Assembly: GCA_011390435.1 (NCBI GenBank)
Contig: JAABSK010000033.1
Coordinates: 1-17,434 of the forward strand
Length of the DNA: 17,434 nucleotides
Reading direction: 5' to 3'
From: Desulfobacteraceae bacterium
GTDB taxonomy: Bacteria; Desulfobacterota; Desulfobacteria; Desulfobacterales; Desulfobacteraceae
In this document: positions 1 to 6,929 of the stretch, in pieces
Numbering within the stretch: position 1 is the first letter of the stretch
How the letters are laid out: every line of letters begins with the position of its first letter
The notes under the pieces: generated by a model
Databases searched by the model: none
What the model was told of the DNA's origin: nothing
The model's input: only the letters and a program-made list of their open reading frames with translations
Made by a program: the position numbers and the translations under genes

Positions 1-616
1 GGTAAAAATGTGCGTTCAGAAAATCAGCCTCCTGAACCGCTGTGCTGATACAGGATCTTACTGTCAAACAGATATAGTCGCCCTGCCGCACCCCTTTTTC
101 TTCAATGGCATGAACCGCATTGGTTCCCAGGTTCATCAGCACCTGATGAATTTCATTGGCATCTGCAAAGATAAAACAGTGCCCCTCAGGGATCTCCAGG
201 CGTTTTTCAATCATTTTGTCTGTGGTTTCTTCCAGCAGGTCAAACACTTCCCTGGCCACGGCATAGATATCCACACAAGTTTTCGGAGACTGGCTTTCCC
301 TGGACAGAGACTGAAACTGCCGGACGGTTGCAGCGCCCCGTTTCACCGAATTGATGATATTTTGAACATAGGTTTTCTGAGCTGGAGAAAAATTATCCGA
401 TGTCAGACTCAGGATATTCAGATAGGCCATGATACCGGAAAGGATATTGTTAAAATCATGGGCCACTCCATGGGCAAGGGTCCCTAGAGAATCCATTCGC
501 TGGCGCTGACGGAGCTGTTTTTCCGTCTGCTGAAACCGGGATTCAAGCAGCGTGTTTTCCGCTTCCAGCTGATGCACCATCTCGATCAACTGTGCATATG
601 TGGGTTTACTGGCCAT
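1..616 (-). CDS. Soluble sensor histidine kinase, N-terminal part (runs off left edge)
   Basis: The first 205 residues are present; the 3' end lies outside the window. A short coiled-coil-like N-terminus (about residues 12-45) leads straight into a HisKA domain with the H-box HGVAHDFNN, phospho-acceptor His53. The start of a HATPase_c domain follows, with the N-box HQVLMNLGTNAVHA at 157-170. There is no transmembrane segment and no PAS or GAF domain before the H-box, so it is probably cytoplasmic and senses through a partner or a C-terminal domain not seen here. The start was chosen at 616 because an AGGA Shine-Dalgarno sits 9 nt upstream; an in-frame ATG at 625 abuts that AGGA. It lies 41 nt downstream of cbiB on the same strand with no terminator between them, so it may be the last known gene of the cobamide operon. 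Kinase identity is firm; its partner is unknown. Confidence 0.88.
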   Translation of the reverse strand, partial: MASKPTYAQLIEMVHQLEAENTLLESRFQQTEKQLRQRQRMDSLGTLAHGVAHDFNNILSGIMAYLNILSLTSDNFSPAQKTYVQNIINSVKRGAATVRQFQSLSRESQSPKTCVDIYAVAREVFDLLEETTDKMIEKRLEIPEGHCFIFADANEIHQVLMNLGTNAVHAIEEKGVRQGDYICLTVRSCISTAVQEADFLNAHFY

Positions 617-657
617 TGCTTTCATTCCTGCCTGTATTCAGATGACACAACTTTATC

Positions 658-1608
658 CTAAAAAACAAAAAGAGCAAAGCATGAAATCAGGGTTGCAAAA
701 AAAGAACTCAGCAGCATCAGATCACAGGCCTGTTTGATCCTGTCTGTTTGGGGATCCTGAAACTGCAGGCCGATAAAGGGTTTGTCAACTTGCAGGCCAT
801 GGTAAATGCTGGGGCCGCCCAGGCGGATGCTTAATGCACCGGCAAATGCGGCTTCCGGATATCCGGCATTGGGGCTCTTGTGCCGGGGTCCTTGTAAAAT
901 ACCGGTTTTCAGTGCCTGAACACCCTGCTGAACAGAAAATACAAGCGCACAAACGGAAATCACCGCCACCGACAGCCGTGCCGGAATAAAGTTGGCGGCA
1001 TCATCAATACGCGCAGATGCCCTTCCAAAAAGCAGATATTGCTCATTTTTATAGCCCACCATTGAATCCAGCGTGTTGATCATCTTATAGGCCAGCGCAG
1101 CCGGTACGCCGCCAACCACAGCAAAACACAACGGAGATAAAAATCCATCCACAAAGTTTTCAGCCACGGTTTCAATGCAGGCCCGTGTCACCCCTTTTTC
1201 ATCCAGATCACCGGTCTGGCGCCCCACAATTCTGGCCACCTGTCTGCGGCTTTTCTCGATATTGTTTGTTTTGAGGGCTTCAAAAACGCCCATCGCCTCT
1301 TTTTCCAGGGTTCGTGATGAAAAACAGAAAAACAAGAGTACGATCTGAACCAGCGCTCCAAAAACCGGATGAACAGCGCAGCTTACCCGGATGATTCCCC
1401 ATCCGGCTGCAAACGTGACAGCAATCAGAAACAGCGCAAAAACCATCCCGGAAACAAACAAGGATGCGAACAGGGGGCGAAACCTGTTTTCAAAAAAAGA
1501 AACCGCCTTTCCCATGGCCACAACCGGATGGGGCAGTGCCTTAGGGTCCCCCACCACAAAATCCAGAACAAAGGCGGCCAGAATCACATACCACTGAATC
1601 TCAAACAT
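658..1608 (-). CDS. cbiB: Adenosylcobinamide-phosphate synthase (CbiB/CobD type)
   Basis: This integral membrane enzyme of late cobamide synthesis attaches the (R)-1-aminopropanol O-phosphate arm to adenosylcobyric acid. The 316-residue length is normal for the family. Family signatures are visible: DFVVGDPKALPHPV near the N-terminus (residues 16-29), ETVAENFVDGFLSP (146-159), NTLDSMVGYKNE (178-189) and KSPNAGYPEAAFAGAL (244-259). Several hydrophobic segments (about 5-20, 48-70, 80-98, 155-175, 205-228 and the C-terminus) fit a multi-pass membrane protein. Its ATG lies inside the end of the upstream cobD gene (8-base overlap), which suggests translational coupling. Its substrate arm is the product of that neighbour. 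Naming is confusing between organisms: this is Salmonella CbiB, called CobD in Pseudomonas. Confidence 0.95.
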   Translation of the reverse strand: MFEIQWYVILAAFVLDFVVGDPKALPHPVVAMGKAVSFFENRFRPLFASLFVSGMVFALFLIAVTFAAGWGIIRVSCAVHPVFGALVQIVLLFFCFSSRTLEKEAMGVFEALKTNNIEKSRRQVARIVGRQTGDLDEKGVTRACIETVAENFVDGFLSPLCFAVVGGVPAALAYKMINTLDSMVGYKNEQYLLFGRASARIDDAANFIPARLSVAVISVCALVFSVQQGVQALKTGILQGPRHKSPNAGYPEAAFAGALSIRLGGPSIYHGLQVDKPFIGLQFQDPQTDRIKQACDLMLLSSFFATLISCFALFVF

Positions 1609-2689
1609 GACAGTTGACCACCTCTTTTACCAGATCGGCAAGCATCTGATTTTCAGTTCTGGTTTTCAGGGAAAACCGGACATATGCATTGCCCAGACCA
1701 TCAAAATTGGAACAGTCCCGTATCAACACACGCCCCTGACCGATTTTCCGGCAGAATGCTTCTGAACAGAGGGGAGGAGAAAGGCGGGCCAGCACAAAAT
1801 AGGTGCTGGTTTCAAACAGGGTCATGCCGTGAATCTGCCCGAGCTGATCAAAAAAAAACTGTTTTTCCGATTGAATATAGGCCCGTGTTTTCTGGTAAAA
1901 CGGCAGAATATCATCTGGATGATCAAAAATATCTTCAATCACCTTCTGGGCCAGAGAGTGAACACTCCAGGGCTGATACCAGGCCATTATTTTTTCAGCA
2001 AGGCCGGCATCAGCAGTTAAAAATCCGGTTCGAAGGCCGGGAATGCAGAAAATTTTGGACATGGACGACAAAACCACCACATTTTTGCTGTCTGTGCTGG
2101 TCACAAACGAGCGCTGTTCCGCGTCTGCCACAAAGGGAAGATAGGATTCATCAATGACAAAAAGGGTTTGCGGATGTTTTTTTACCAACGCGTCCAGATG
2201 ATCTTTCGGGATCAGGCTGCCAGTGGGATTGTTGGGGTTGCAGATAAACACGGCATCACAACCAGCCGCCTTTTGTGAAAGTTCTGCCAGATCCGGGAGA
2301 AACCCGTTGGCTGATTTTGCCATGCTGTATACCACCTGCGTGCCATTCATCCGGCAGGCATCACTGTAATCTGAATACGTGGGCCCGGCAACCAGAACCT
2401 TTTTAAGATTCAATGCCCGCGGCAGGGTATAGATAAACCAGGTGGTGCCATTTCCCGCCACCACCCGGCCGGGGTCGATTTCATGAAATCCGGCAAATTT
2501 GTGAACCATACCGCCGGCATCTGGTGACGGAAGGGACTGGATACAATCCACGTGACGGCAGATCACCTCTTTGATCGCATCAGGCGGGCCCAGCGGATTC
2601 AGGTTGCTGCTCATATCAATAATCTGGTCAATGGAGCAGCCCAGAGCACGTGCCAGATCTGTTTTATTACCGCCATGGCCGATAATCAT
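1601..2689 (-). CDS. cobD: Threonine-phosphate decarboxylase-like PLP enzyme (CobD)
   Basis: This fold-type I PLP enzyme of the HisC/CobD family (362 residues) is predicted to decarboxylate L-threonine O-3-phosphate to (R)-1-aminopropanol O-2-phosphate for the cobamide arm. The N-terminus GHGGNKTDLARALG followed by DMSSNLNPLGPP is typical of CobD rather than HisC. PLP-site features visible are NPNNPTG (151-157), Asp180 in DESYLP, the Schiff-base lysine Lys212 in SSMSKIF, and Arg220 in GLRTGF. The reading frame is open upstream to 2758, but a GGAG sequence about 10 nt before the ATG at 2689, the family N-terminus and the cobS stop at 2704 all support this start. It sits 14 nt after cobS and overlaps cbiB by 8 bases. 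Sequence alone cannot exclude serine phosphate as substrate, as in norcobamide producers. Confidence 0.9.
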   Translation of the reverse strand: MIIGHGGNKTDLARALGCSIDQIIDMSSNLNPLGPPDAIKEVICRHVDCIQSLPSPDAGGMVHKFAGFHEIDPGRVVAGNGTTWFIYTLPRALNLKKVLVAGPTYSDYSDACRMNGTQVVYSMAKSANGFLPDLAELSQKAAGCDAVFICNPNNPTGSLIPKDHLDALVKKHPQTLFVIDESYLPFVADAEQRSFVTSTDSKNVVVLSSMSKIFCIPGLRTGFLTADAGLAEKIMAWYQPWSVHSLAQKVIEDIFDHPDDILPFYQKTRAYIQSEKQFFFDQLGQIHGMTLFETSTYFVLARLSPPLCSEAFCRKIGQGRVLIRDCSNFDGLGNAYVRFSLKTRTENQMLADLVKEVVNCHV

Positions 2690-2703
2690 TTCATTTACAC
2701 TCC

Positions 2704-3456
2704 TTACACAATGGTGGCACCGGCAGCCAAAAACAAAAATGCTTCTGTAACCTCGCACAGGGCACCAAGCATGTCACCTGTGATACAATTGAGCTTTTGC
2801 TTGTAAAACCCCAGTATCACCACCAGACACACCAGGAAGACAAGGATCAAAAACAGGCCTTTATAACCCAGAAACAGAGAAGCGACCACTGGAATCAGCA
2901 GAAAAACAAAATCACCATATCTGATCGGCGATTCAAAAAGATCCCGGCCGGTGCCGGTATTTTTCCGGCCATACGCCAGAAACCGGATGCCAAAGATCAT
3001 CCCCCCGCGGGCCAGGGCCGGCACCATACAAAAAAGCACCAGAAGCTGCCACCCGTCTTCTTCAGTTTTCAATGAATAAACTGCTGCCATCTTAATGGCC
3101 AGAATACAGAAGATCGCCACCAGCCCCATCATACCGGTGCGGCTGTCTTTCATGATTTCAAGAACCTGTTCCCTGGGCCGGTGGCTGAAAATCCCGTCTG
3201 CTGCATCTCCCAGGCCATCCAGGTGAAACGCTCCGGTAACGATTACCAGAAAAACCACGTCCAGAACCGCGACAGCTGCCGGCGGCCAGATCAGTGAGGC
3301 AGCTGCATCAACAGCAGCCAGAAGGCCTCCCAGTATCAGGCCCACCAGAGGAAAACACTTGATCATGCCCACCGGTGAGTAGGCCACATTCCGGCCGGCA
3401 GGAAGAATGGTGATAAACAAAAGTGCAGACCGCAAATCTGTCAAAAAAGGTTTCAT
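2704..3456 (-). CDS. cobS: Adenosylcobinamide-GDP ribazoletransferase (cobamide synthase)
   Basis: CobS is a membrane enzyme that joins adenosylcobinamide-GDP with the alpha-riboside (phosphate) of the lower ligand, the last assembly step of cobamides. The 250-residue length is typical. Hallmarks are the acidic motif HLDGLGDAADG (78-88), probably a metal site, and KDSRTGMMG (103-111). Hydrophobic stretches at about 36-52, 58-76, 109-125, 132-150, 183-215 and the C-terminus fit multiple membrane passes. It begins 15 nt after the radical SAM gene stop, behind a purine-rich GGGAAACGG sequence, and ends 14 nt before cobD. It works directly after CobU, the first gene of the operon. The lower-ligand partner CobT is not in the window. 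Confidence 0.95.
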   Translation of the reverse strand: MKPFLTDLRSALLFITILPAGRNVAYSPVGMIKCFPLVGLILGGLLAAVDAAASLIWPPAAVAVLDVVFLVIVTGAFHLDGLGDAADGIFSHRPREQVLEIMKDSRTGMMGLVAIFCILAIKMAAVYSLKTEEDGWQLLVLFCMVPALARGGMIFGIRFLAYGRKNTGTGRDLFESPIRYGDFVFLLIPVVASLFLGYKGLFLILVFLVCLVVILGFYKQKLNCITGDMLGALCEVTEAFLFLAAGATIV

Positions 3457-3471
3457 CTGAACCGTTTCCCG

Positions 3472-4434
3472 TTAAAATCCATTCACCGCCTCATAAAATA
3501 CCCGGCTGTTCTGCATTTTCCGTCGCACCTGTTTCCCTGTCAAAAGTCTTTCAATGCAGCTGTCCAGTGTCTTTTCATCAACATTCAGAATCTGAAGCAG
3601 ATCTTTTTGCGTGCAGGGCCGCCGACTGACGGTTTCCAGTATCATCGATTCCAGGTCCCTGCGCTGAATCCGGCCATTGCTGTCACCCTCAATCCGGGCA
3701 ATAATACTGGTGGACGGGTAATCCAGCACGTGTTTGATCTTTTCCAGCAGGCCTCTTGATGCCGGTGTGATCTCTGAGCAGGTTCCCGGCCGGTCCAGGG
3801 TGTTCAACTGAACCCGGGCCGGACAGATCCGATGAACCGCCGCCTTCAGGGCTGAAATATCTTCCGGCCTGTCATTGATACCGGGAAGAATCAATATCTC
3901 CAGCCAGAGCTCACCGGAAAAAACGTTTGAAAAAGCTTCTATCGCGTCAATGATCTCGTGGATGCAGGTTCCTTTTTTCGGACGGTTGATGCGTTCAAAG
4001 GCATCCTGCGTGGCGGCATCAAGGGAGGGCACGACCAGGTCCGCCATCATGAGATCTGCCTGAACCTGCGGCTGGACCAGCAATGAGGAATTGGTCAAAA
4101 CTGCAACCCGCACCCTGGGGGTTTTCTGCCGGATATGGGAGATCACGCTGCCGATACTGATGTTCAGACAGGGTTCGCCAGAACCTGAAAAGGTGACATA
4201 ATCCGGGGCAGGATGATGAGCGAAATAATGATCCAGCTCTTTTATCACGTTTTCCGGATCAACATAGGTTTTTCTGGCGGTGGTCAAATGAGTGGTTTTA
4301 CCGCACTCACAATACAGACAGTCAAAACTGCAGGTTTTATGGGTGATCATGTCAACGCCCAGTGATATGCCAAGACGTCTGGATGGCACCGGACCGAATA
4401 TGTGAAAATATTTCATGGGATCAGAACTATCCAT
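3472..4434 (-). CDS. COG0731-type radical SAM protein with C-terminal winged-helix domain
   Basis: This 320-residue protein opens with IFGPVPSRRLG, the N-terminal signature of the COG0731 radical SAM group. The [4Fe-4S] motif follows as CSFDCLYC (Cys35, Cys39, Cys42; CX3CX2C), then FSGSGEPCLN (82-91), the SAM-binding glycine-rich strand. The barrel appears to end near 255. The last ~60 residues (about 262-320) look like a small winged-helix domain of the kind that binds DNA or mediates contacts. The reaction is not known to me; it is not a ThiC-like BzaF. It lies between cobU and cobS with a 3-nt gap upstream and 15 nt downstream, so it is clearly co-expressed with late cobamide genes. Neither possible start (4434, or Met7 at 4416, where family members often begin) has a strong ribosome site, so coupling to cobU translation is likely. 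Confidence 0.85.
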   Translation of the reverse strand: MDSSDPMKYFHIFGPVPSRRLGISLGVDMITHKTCSFDCLYCECGKTTHLTTARKTYVDPENVIKELDHYFAHHPAPDYVTFSGSGEPCLNISIGSVISHIRQKTPRVRVAVLTNSSLLVQPQVQADLMMADLVVPSLDAATQDAFERINRPKKGTCIHEIIDAIEAFSNVFSGELWLEILILPGINDRPEDISALKAAVHRICPARVQLNTLDRPGTCSEITPASRGLLEKIKHVLDYPSTSIIARIEGDSNGRIQRRDLESMILETVSRRPCTQKDLLQILNVDEKTLDSCIERLLTGKQVRRKMQNSRVFYEAVNGF

Positions 4435-4437
4435 TAT

Positions 4438-4974
4438 TTATGCTTGTGACGGTTTTATCTGGACAGCAATGCCGGCAACGGTCATGACAACACGGTCTGC
4501 CACAGCCGCCACCCGCTGGTTGACCATACCGGCCATATCCCGGAACTGCCGGGCCAGCATATTTTCCGGAACAATACCCATGCCCACTTCATTGGACACT
4601 AAAAATACCGGACACCTGCTGTTGAAAAGACTTTTTTCAAGCTGCAACATCCTGTGCTCAATCTGTCTGGTTTTCTCGCCTGCCAGCATCAGGTTGGACA
4701 CCCACAGGGTCAGACAATCCACCAGCAGCACCTCTGACCGGGCCGAATGCTGGTCAATCGCCTGGTGAATATTGACCGGCTCTTCACATGTGATCCAGTC
4801 GCTCCCCCGCTCTTTCTGGTGTGTCTGTACCCGCTTTTCCATCTCATCATCTGCGGGAACAGAGGTGGCAATAAATACGTTCCTGCTGCCGCAAACAGCA
4901 TTGGCCTGGCTGAGGGCAAAATGGCTTTTTCCGCTCCTGCATCCGCCAATGACAAAGGTTATCTTGTGATTCAA
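4438..4974 (-). CDS. cobU: Bifunctional adenosylcobinamide kinase / adenosylcobinamide-phosphate guanylyltransferase
   Basis: CobU phosphorylates adenosylcobinamide and transfers GMP to it, producing the AdoCbi-GDP used by CobS. Counted from the TTG start, the protein is 178 residues, close to the Salmonella enzyme. Visible motifs are the P-loop GGCRSGKS (10-17), the ATSVPADDEMEKRVQTHQ region (36-53) with His52 as the likely guanylylated histidine, DCLTLWVSN (86-94) and SNEVGMGIVPE (127-137). The frame is open upstream to an ATG at 5004, but a GGAGAAAG ribosome site lies just before the TTG at 4974. The best promoter has its -10 at 5005-5010, which would put the ATG before the transcription start. 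The P-loop also falls at the usual distance from the N-terminus with the TTG start. It is the first gene of the operon. Confidence 0.93.
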   Translation of the reverse strand: MNHKITFVIGGCRSGKSHFALSQANAVCGSRNVFIATSVPADDEMEKRVQTHQKERGSDWITCEEPVNIHQAIDQHSARSEVLLVDCLTLWVSNLMLAGEKTRQIEHRMLQLEKSLFNSRCPVFLVSNEVGMGIVPENMLARQFRDMAGMVNQRVAAVADRVVMTVAGIAVQIKPSQA

Positions 4975-5004
4975 TTTGCTTTCTCCATTACATTTTTCAC
5001 CCAA

Positions 5005-5032
5005 CTTATATTATCATTGACCGTATTGGCAA
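5005..5032 (-). promoter_or_regulatory. Probable sigma70-type promoter of the cobamide operon
   Basis: Read on the minus strand, TTGCCA (5027-5032) and TATAAG (5005-5010) are separated by 16 bases. Transcription would start near 4998, giving a leader of only about 25 nt before the cobU TTG. That is too short for a cobalamin riboswitch, and none was recognised in the wider 4975-5194 gap. The call is from motif inspection only. Confidence 0.45.
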
Positions 5033-5194
5033 CTGAAAAATCCTGAAGACCACTGCAGCAGACAAAACCCTTTTCTGTGTGCTTGAAAACAGCTGGTGCC
5101 CGCCTCTGTGAAATTTGCTTTACAACCCATGGATATTATTGTAGGAGTCTTAAAAAACAAACCATGTTTATTTAAACCGGCAGGGGAGACAGGT

Positions 5195-5470
5195 ATGATC
5201 AACCGAAACACCGTAAAGGTGCTGAGCTTAAGACCGATCACCCGAACCATGTGTTATGATTTTTATATTAAAATCAATTCTGAGTTTGACACGCCTGAAG
5301 CCATTAAAGAATCTGTTTCCTGGTGGCAGGATGACAGTGAAAAATTGAACAATCTGTGGTGGGTCTTAAACTATTATTCAGATCAGCTTGATCCGGACAG
5401 AAATCTGCGGGCCTGTGTTGAAAGACACCTGGATGGCCTGGCCCAGAAAAAAACCAGCCGCCATATCTGA
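5195..5470 (+). CDS. Small hypothetical protein, 91 residues
   Basis: I do not recognise this protein. The ATG at 5195 is preceded by a strong ribosome site (AGGGGAG, about 8 nt spacing), preferred over an upstream in-frame ATG at 5096. The product is soluble and rich in aromatics, with a tryptophan-rich middle (SVSWWQDD and NNLWWVLNYY) and no signal peptide or membrane segment. The N-terminal part (KVLSLRPIT, then MCYDFYIKINSEFD) may form beta strands and the rest looks helical. It is transcribed divergently from cobU across a 220-base gap and ends 20 nt before the convergent stop of the GAF-PAS-HisKA gene. The good ribosome site and plausible composition favour a real gene. Nothing links it firmly to cobamides or signalling. 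Confidence 0.6.
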   Translation: MINRNTVKVLSLRPITRTMCYDFYIKINSEFDTPEAIKESVSWWQDDSEKLNNLWWVLNYYSDQLDPDRNLRACVERHLDGLAQKKTSRHI

Positions 5471-5490
5471 CGCATCCTGTGGGTGTTTTG

Positions 5491-6681
5491 TTACGTTTCT
5501 GTATCTGATCCAGCACTCCAGATATCCACGATCCGGGTTTTTCCAGGATATTCAACCGTCCGGTAACAGGTGATTCTGGACAATTTCTGTGTAATTTCTC
5601 CAAGCCGGGCTGCCTGCCGTTTTATGGCGATGATGCCTTGAGGATCCACCGCCATGGCATCCACTTCCATCAGCAGTAATTCTGCATATCCCATGATGGC
5701 CTGGAGTGGCTGATTAATTTCATGACAAACCGCACCAGCCATTTCAAGCACCCCCTGAAGGCGCTCTTTTTCACGGGTTTCCTTTTCTGCTGCTTTTCTC
5801 AGGGAAATATCGGTAAATGTGGCAATGGTCCAGGCCATGGGATCTGCCATATCCCCGCAGTTCAGGCGGATATGGGCCGGAAATGGTGTTTTATCCTTTC
5901 TGATCAGGGTGTATTCATAATCAGCACAGCCTTTTTTTGACAGGCTTTTGTCAATGATTTTCCCGGTCAGGGCATAGTCGTTTTCATTTTCATAAATCAC
6001 CCGGGTGCTGGCATTTTCAAGCGCTGCCTTTGACTCATAGCCGAACATGCGGACCATCTCTGCATTCACCCATTTGAACACCCGATTCTCCACCAGGGCA
6101 ATGCCCACAGGAGAAGATTCAAGAATTTTTTCCAGAATCCTGCGCTGATCCCTCAGGCTTTCATCAGCTTCTTTTCGTTCGATGGCAAGGGCAATGTGCC
6201 GGGAAACGGAATTGAGCAGTTCAAGGTCTGATGACGTATATTCGGCTTTGGCAGCATAGCTTTGAATGACCATGGCGCCTTTTACCACATCCCGGATAAT
6301 CAGCGGAACTCCCATCCAGACATGACTGGATATTCCGGGGAGATCGTCCGCTGACAGCCGGTGGATATCCTGACGGTAAAAAATCTTGGGCTGCCGATCC
6401 TGGATCACCTGCCCAGTGGATGTCCGGGTTTGACTGAAATGATGAATTTTACCGGGAGGATCACGTTTTTCATCCACATAATAGGGAAAGGACAGTACAT
6501 CTTTTTCCCTGTCCAGCAAGGCAATATAAAAATTATTGACGTTCAGGATTTCGCCCAGTGTCTGGTGAATCACCGGAAAAAGTTCATCCAGGTCACGGGT
6601 ATCACTGGCTGCCTCAGAAATTTTCAGCAGAACCGCGATGATTTTATCAGGATTTCGTGTTTTTTGATTGATGGTGTTCAC
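5491..6681 (-). CDS. GAF-PAS-HisKA signalling protein without an ATPase domain
   Basis: This 396-residue soluble protein has a GAF domain (about 15-170), a PAS domain (about 178-296, with ESSPVGIALVENRVFKWVN at its start) and a HisKA dimerisation segment with MAGAVCHEINQPLQ (314-327, His320). It then stops about 70 residues later, ending VDIWSAGSDTET, with no HATPase_c domain. The bases beyond the stop belong to a convergent gene, so no ATPase has been cut off by a simple frameshift. I recall similar short HisKA-only proteins in other sulfate reducers, so this may be a natural form acting through a partner kinase or by dimerisation. The start is GTG, with AAGG four bases upstream and no other in-frame start before the upstream stop. 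It is transcribed away from the NifA-like regulator across a shared 248-base region. Confidence 0.85.
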   Translation of the reverse strand: MNTINQKTRNPDKIIAVLLKISEAASDTRDLDELFPVIHQTLGEILNVNNFYIALLDREKDVLSFPYYVDEKRDPPGKIHHFSQTRTSTGQVIQDRQPKIFYRQDIHRLSADDLPGISSHVWMGVPLIIRDVVKGAMVIQSYAAKAEYTSSDLELLNSVSRHIALAIERKEADESLRDQRRILEKILESSPVGIALVENRVFKWVNAEMVRMFGYESKAALENASTRVIYENENDYALTGKIIDKSLSKKGCADYEYTLIRKDKTPFPAHIRLNCGDMADPMAWTIATFTDISLRKAAEKETREKERLQGVLEMAGAVCHEINQPLQAIMGYAELLLMEVDAMAVDPQGIIAIKRQAARLGEITQKLSRITCYRTVEYPGKTRIVDIWSAGSDTET

Positions 6682-6758
6682 CCTGCCTTGCCTGATGACG
6701 CTGTTGCGGTTTTATTAATGGCCGGACCGATTGTGGTGACCATTCCAGAAAAGGAGAT

Positions 6759-6787
6759 ATTATTCCATTAAATCCGGTTTTTATCAA
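6759..6787 (-). promoter_or_regulatory. Sigma70-type promoter for the GAF-PAS-HisKA gene
   Basis: On the minus strand, TTGATA (6782-6787) and AATAAT (6759-6764) are separated by 17 bases, each matching five of six consensus positions. The predicted start near 6752 leaves a leader of about 70 nt before the GTG. It is the best-looking promoter in the window by eye. Confidence 0.55.
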
Positions 6788-6855
6788 GACTGTTGTGAAA
6801 CCCGTTGGTAAAAAACCACCGGATATGTAATAATGCGTTTACAAAAATGTAGGGC

Positions 6856-6884
6856 TTGACAAAAGATGACATTGATGATGTATC
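6856..6884 (+). promoter_or_regulatory. Possible promoter for the NifA-like regulator
   Basis: A perfect TTGACA (6856-6861) is followed after 17 bases by TGTATC (6879-6884), a weak -10. The start codon lies about 40 nt downstream. The weak -10 suggests low or activator-assisted expression. No sigma54 -24/-12 pair was found in this gap. Confidence 0.35.
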
Positions 6885-6929
6885 GGTGTTTTTTACCGGC
6901 ATCCACACGGAACATGGAACCAACAGCAG

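Noticed and set aside
2690..2758. Longer cobD start at 2758, overlapping cobS
   Set aside because: The extra 23 residues do not resemble CobD N-termini, and the ribosome site fits the ATG at 2689.
3472..4434. Radical SAM protein as an anaerobic benzimidazole synthase (BzaA/BzaF)
   Set aside because: Those are ThiC-like with a C-terminal CX2CX4C motif; this protein has an N-terminal CX3CX2C and COG0731 features.
5005..5194. Possible cobalamin riboswitch upstream of cobU
   Set aside because: A CCACTG sequence is present but on the wrong strand, and no conserved core or paired arms could be traced; the predicted leader is too short.
5491..5570. GAF-PAS-HisKA gene as a frameshifted or truncated pseudogene
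   Set aside because: The minus strand beyond its stop shows no ATPase remnant and is occupied by a convergent gene, and I recall similar HisKA-only proteins ending the same way.
6771..6828. Dyad ATCCGG...CCGGAT between the divergent signalling genes as an operator
   Set aside because: The two halves are far apart (about 45 bases) and the pairing between them needs a three-base bulge; too weak to claim.
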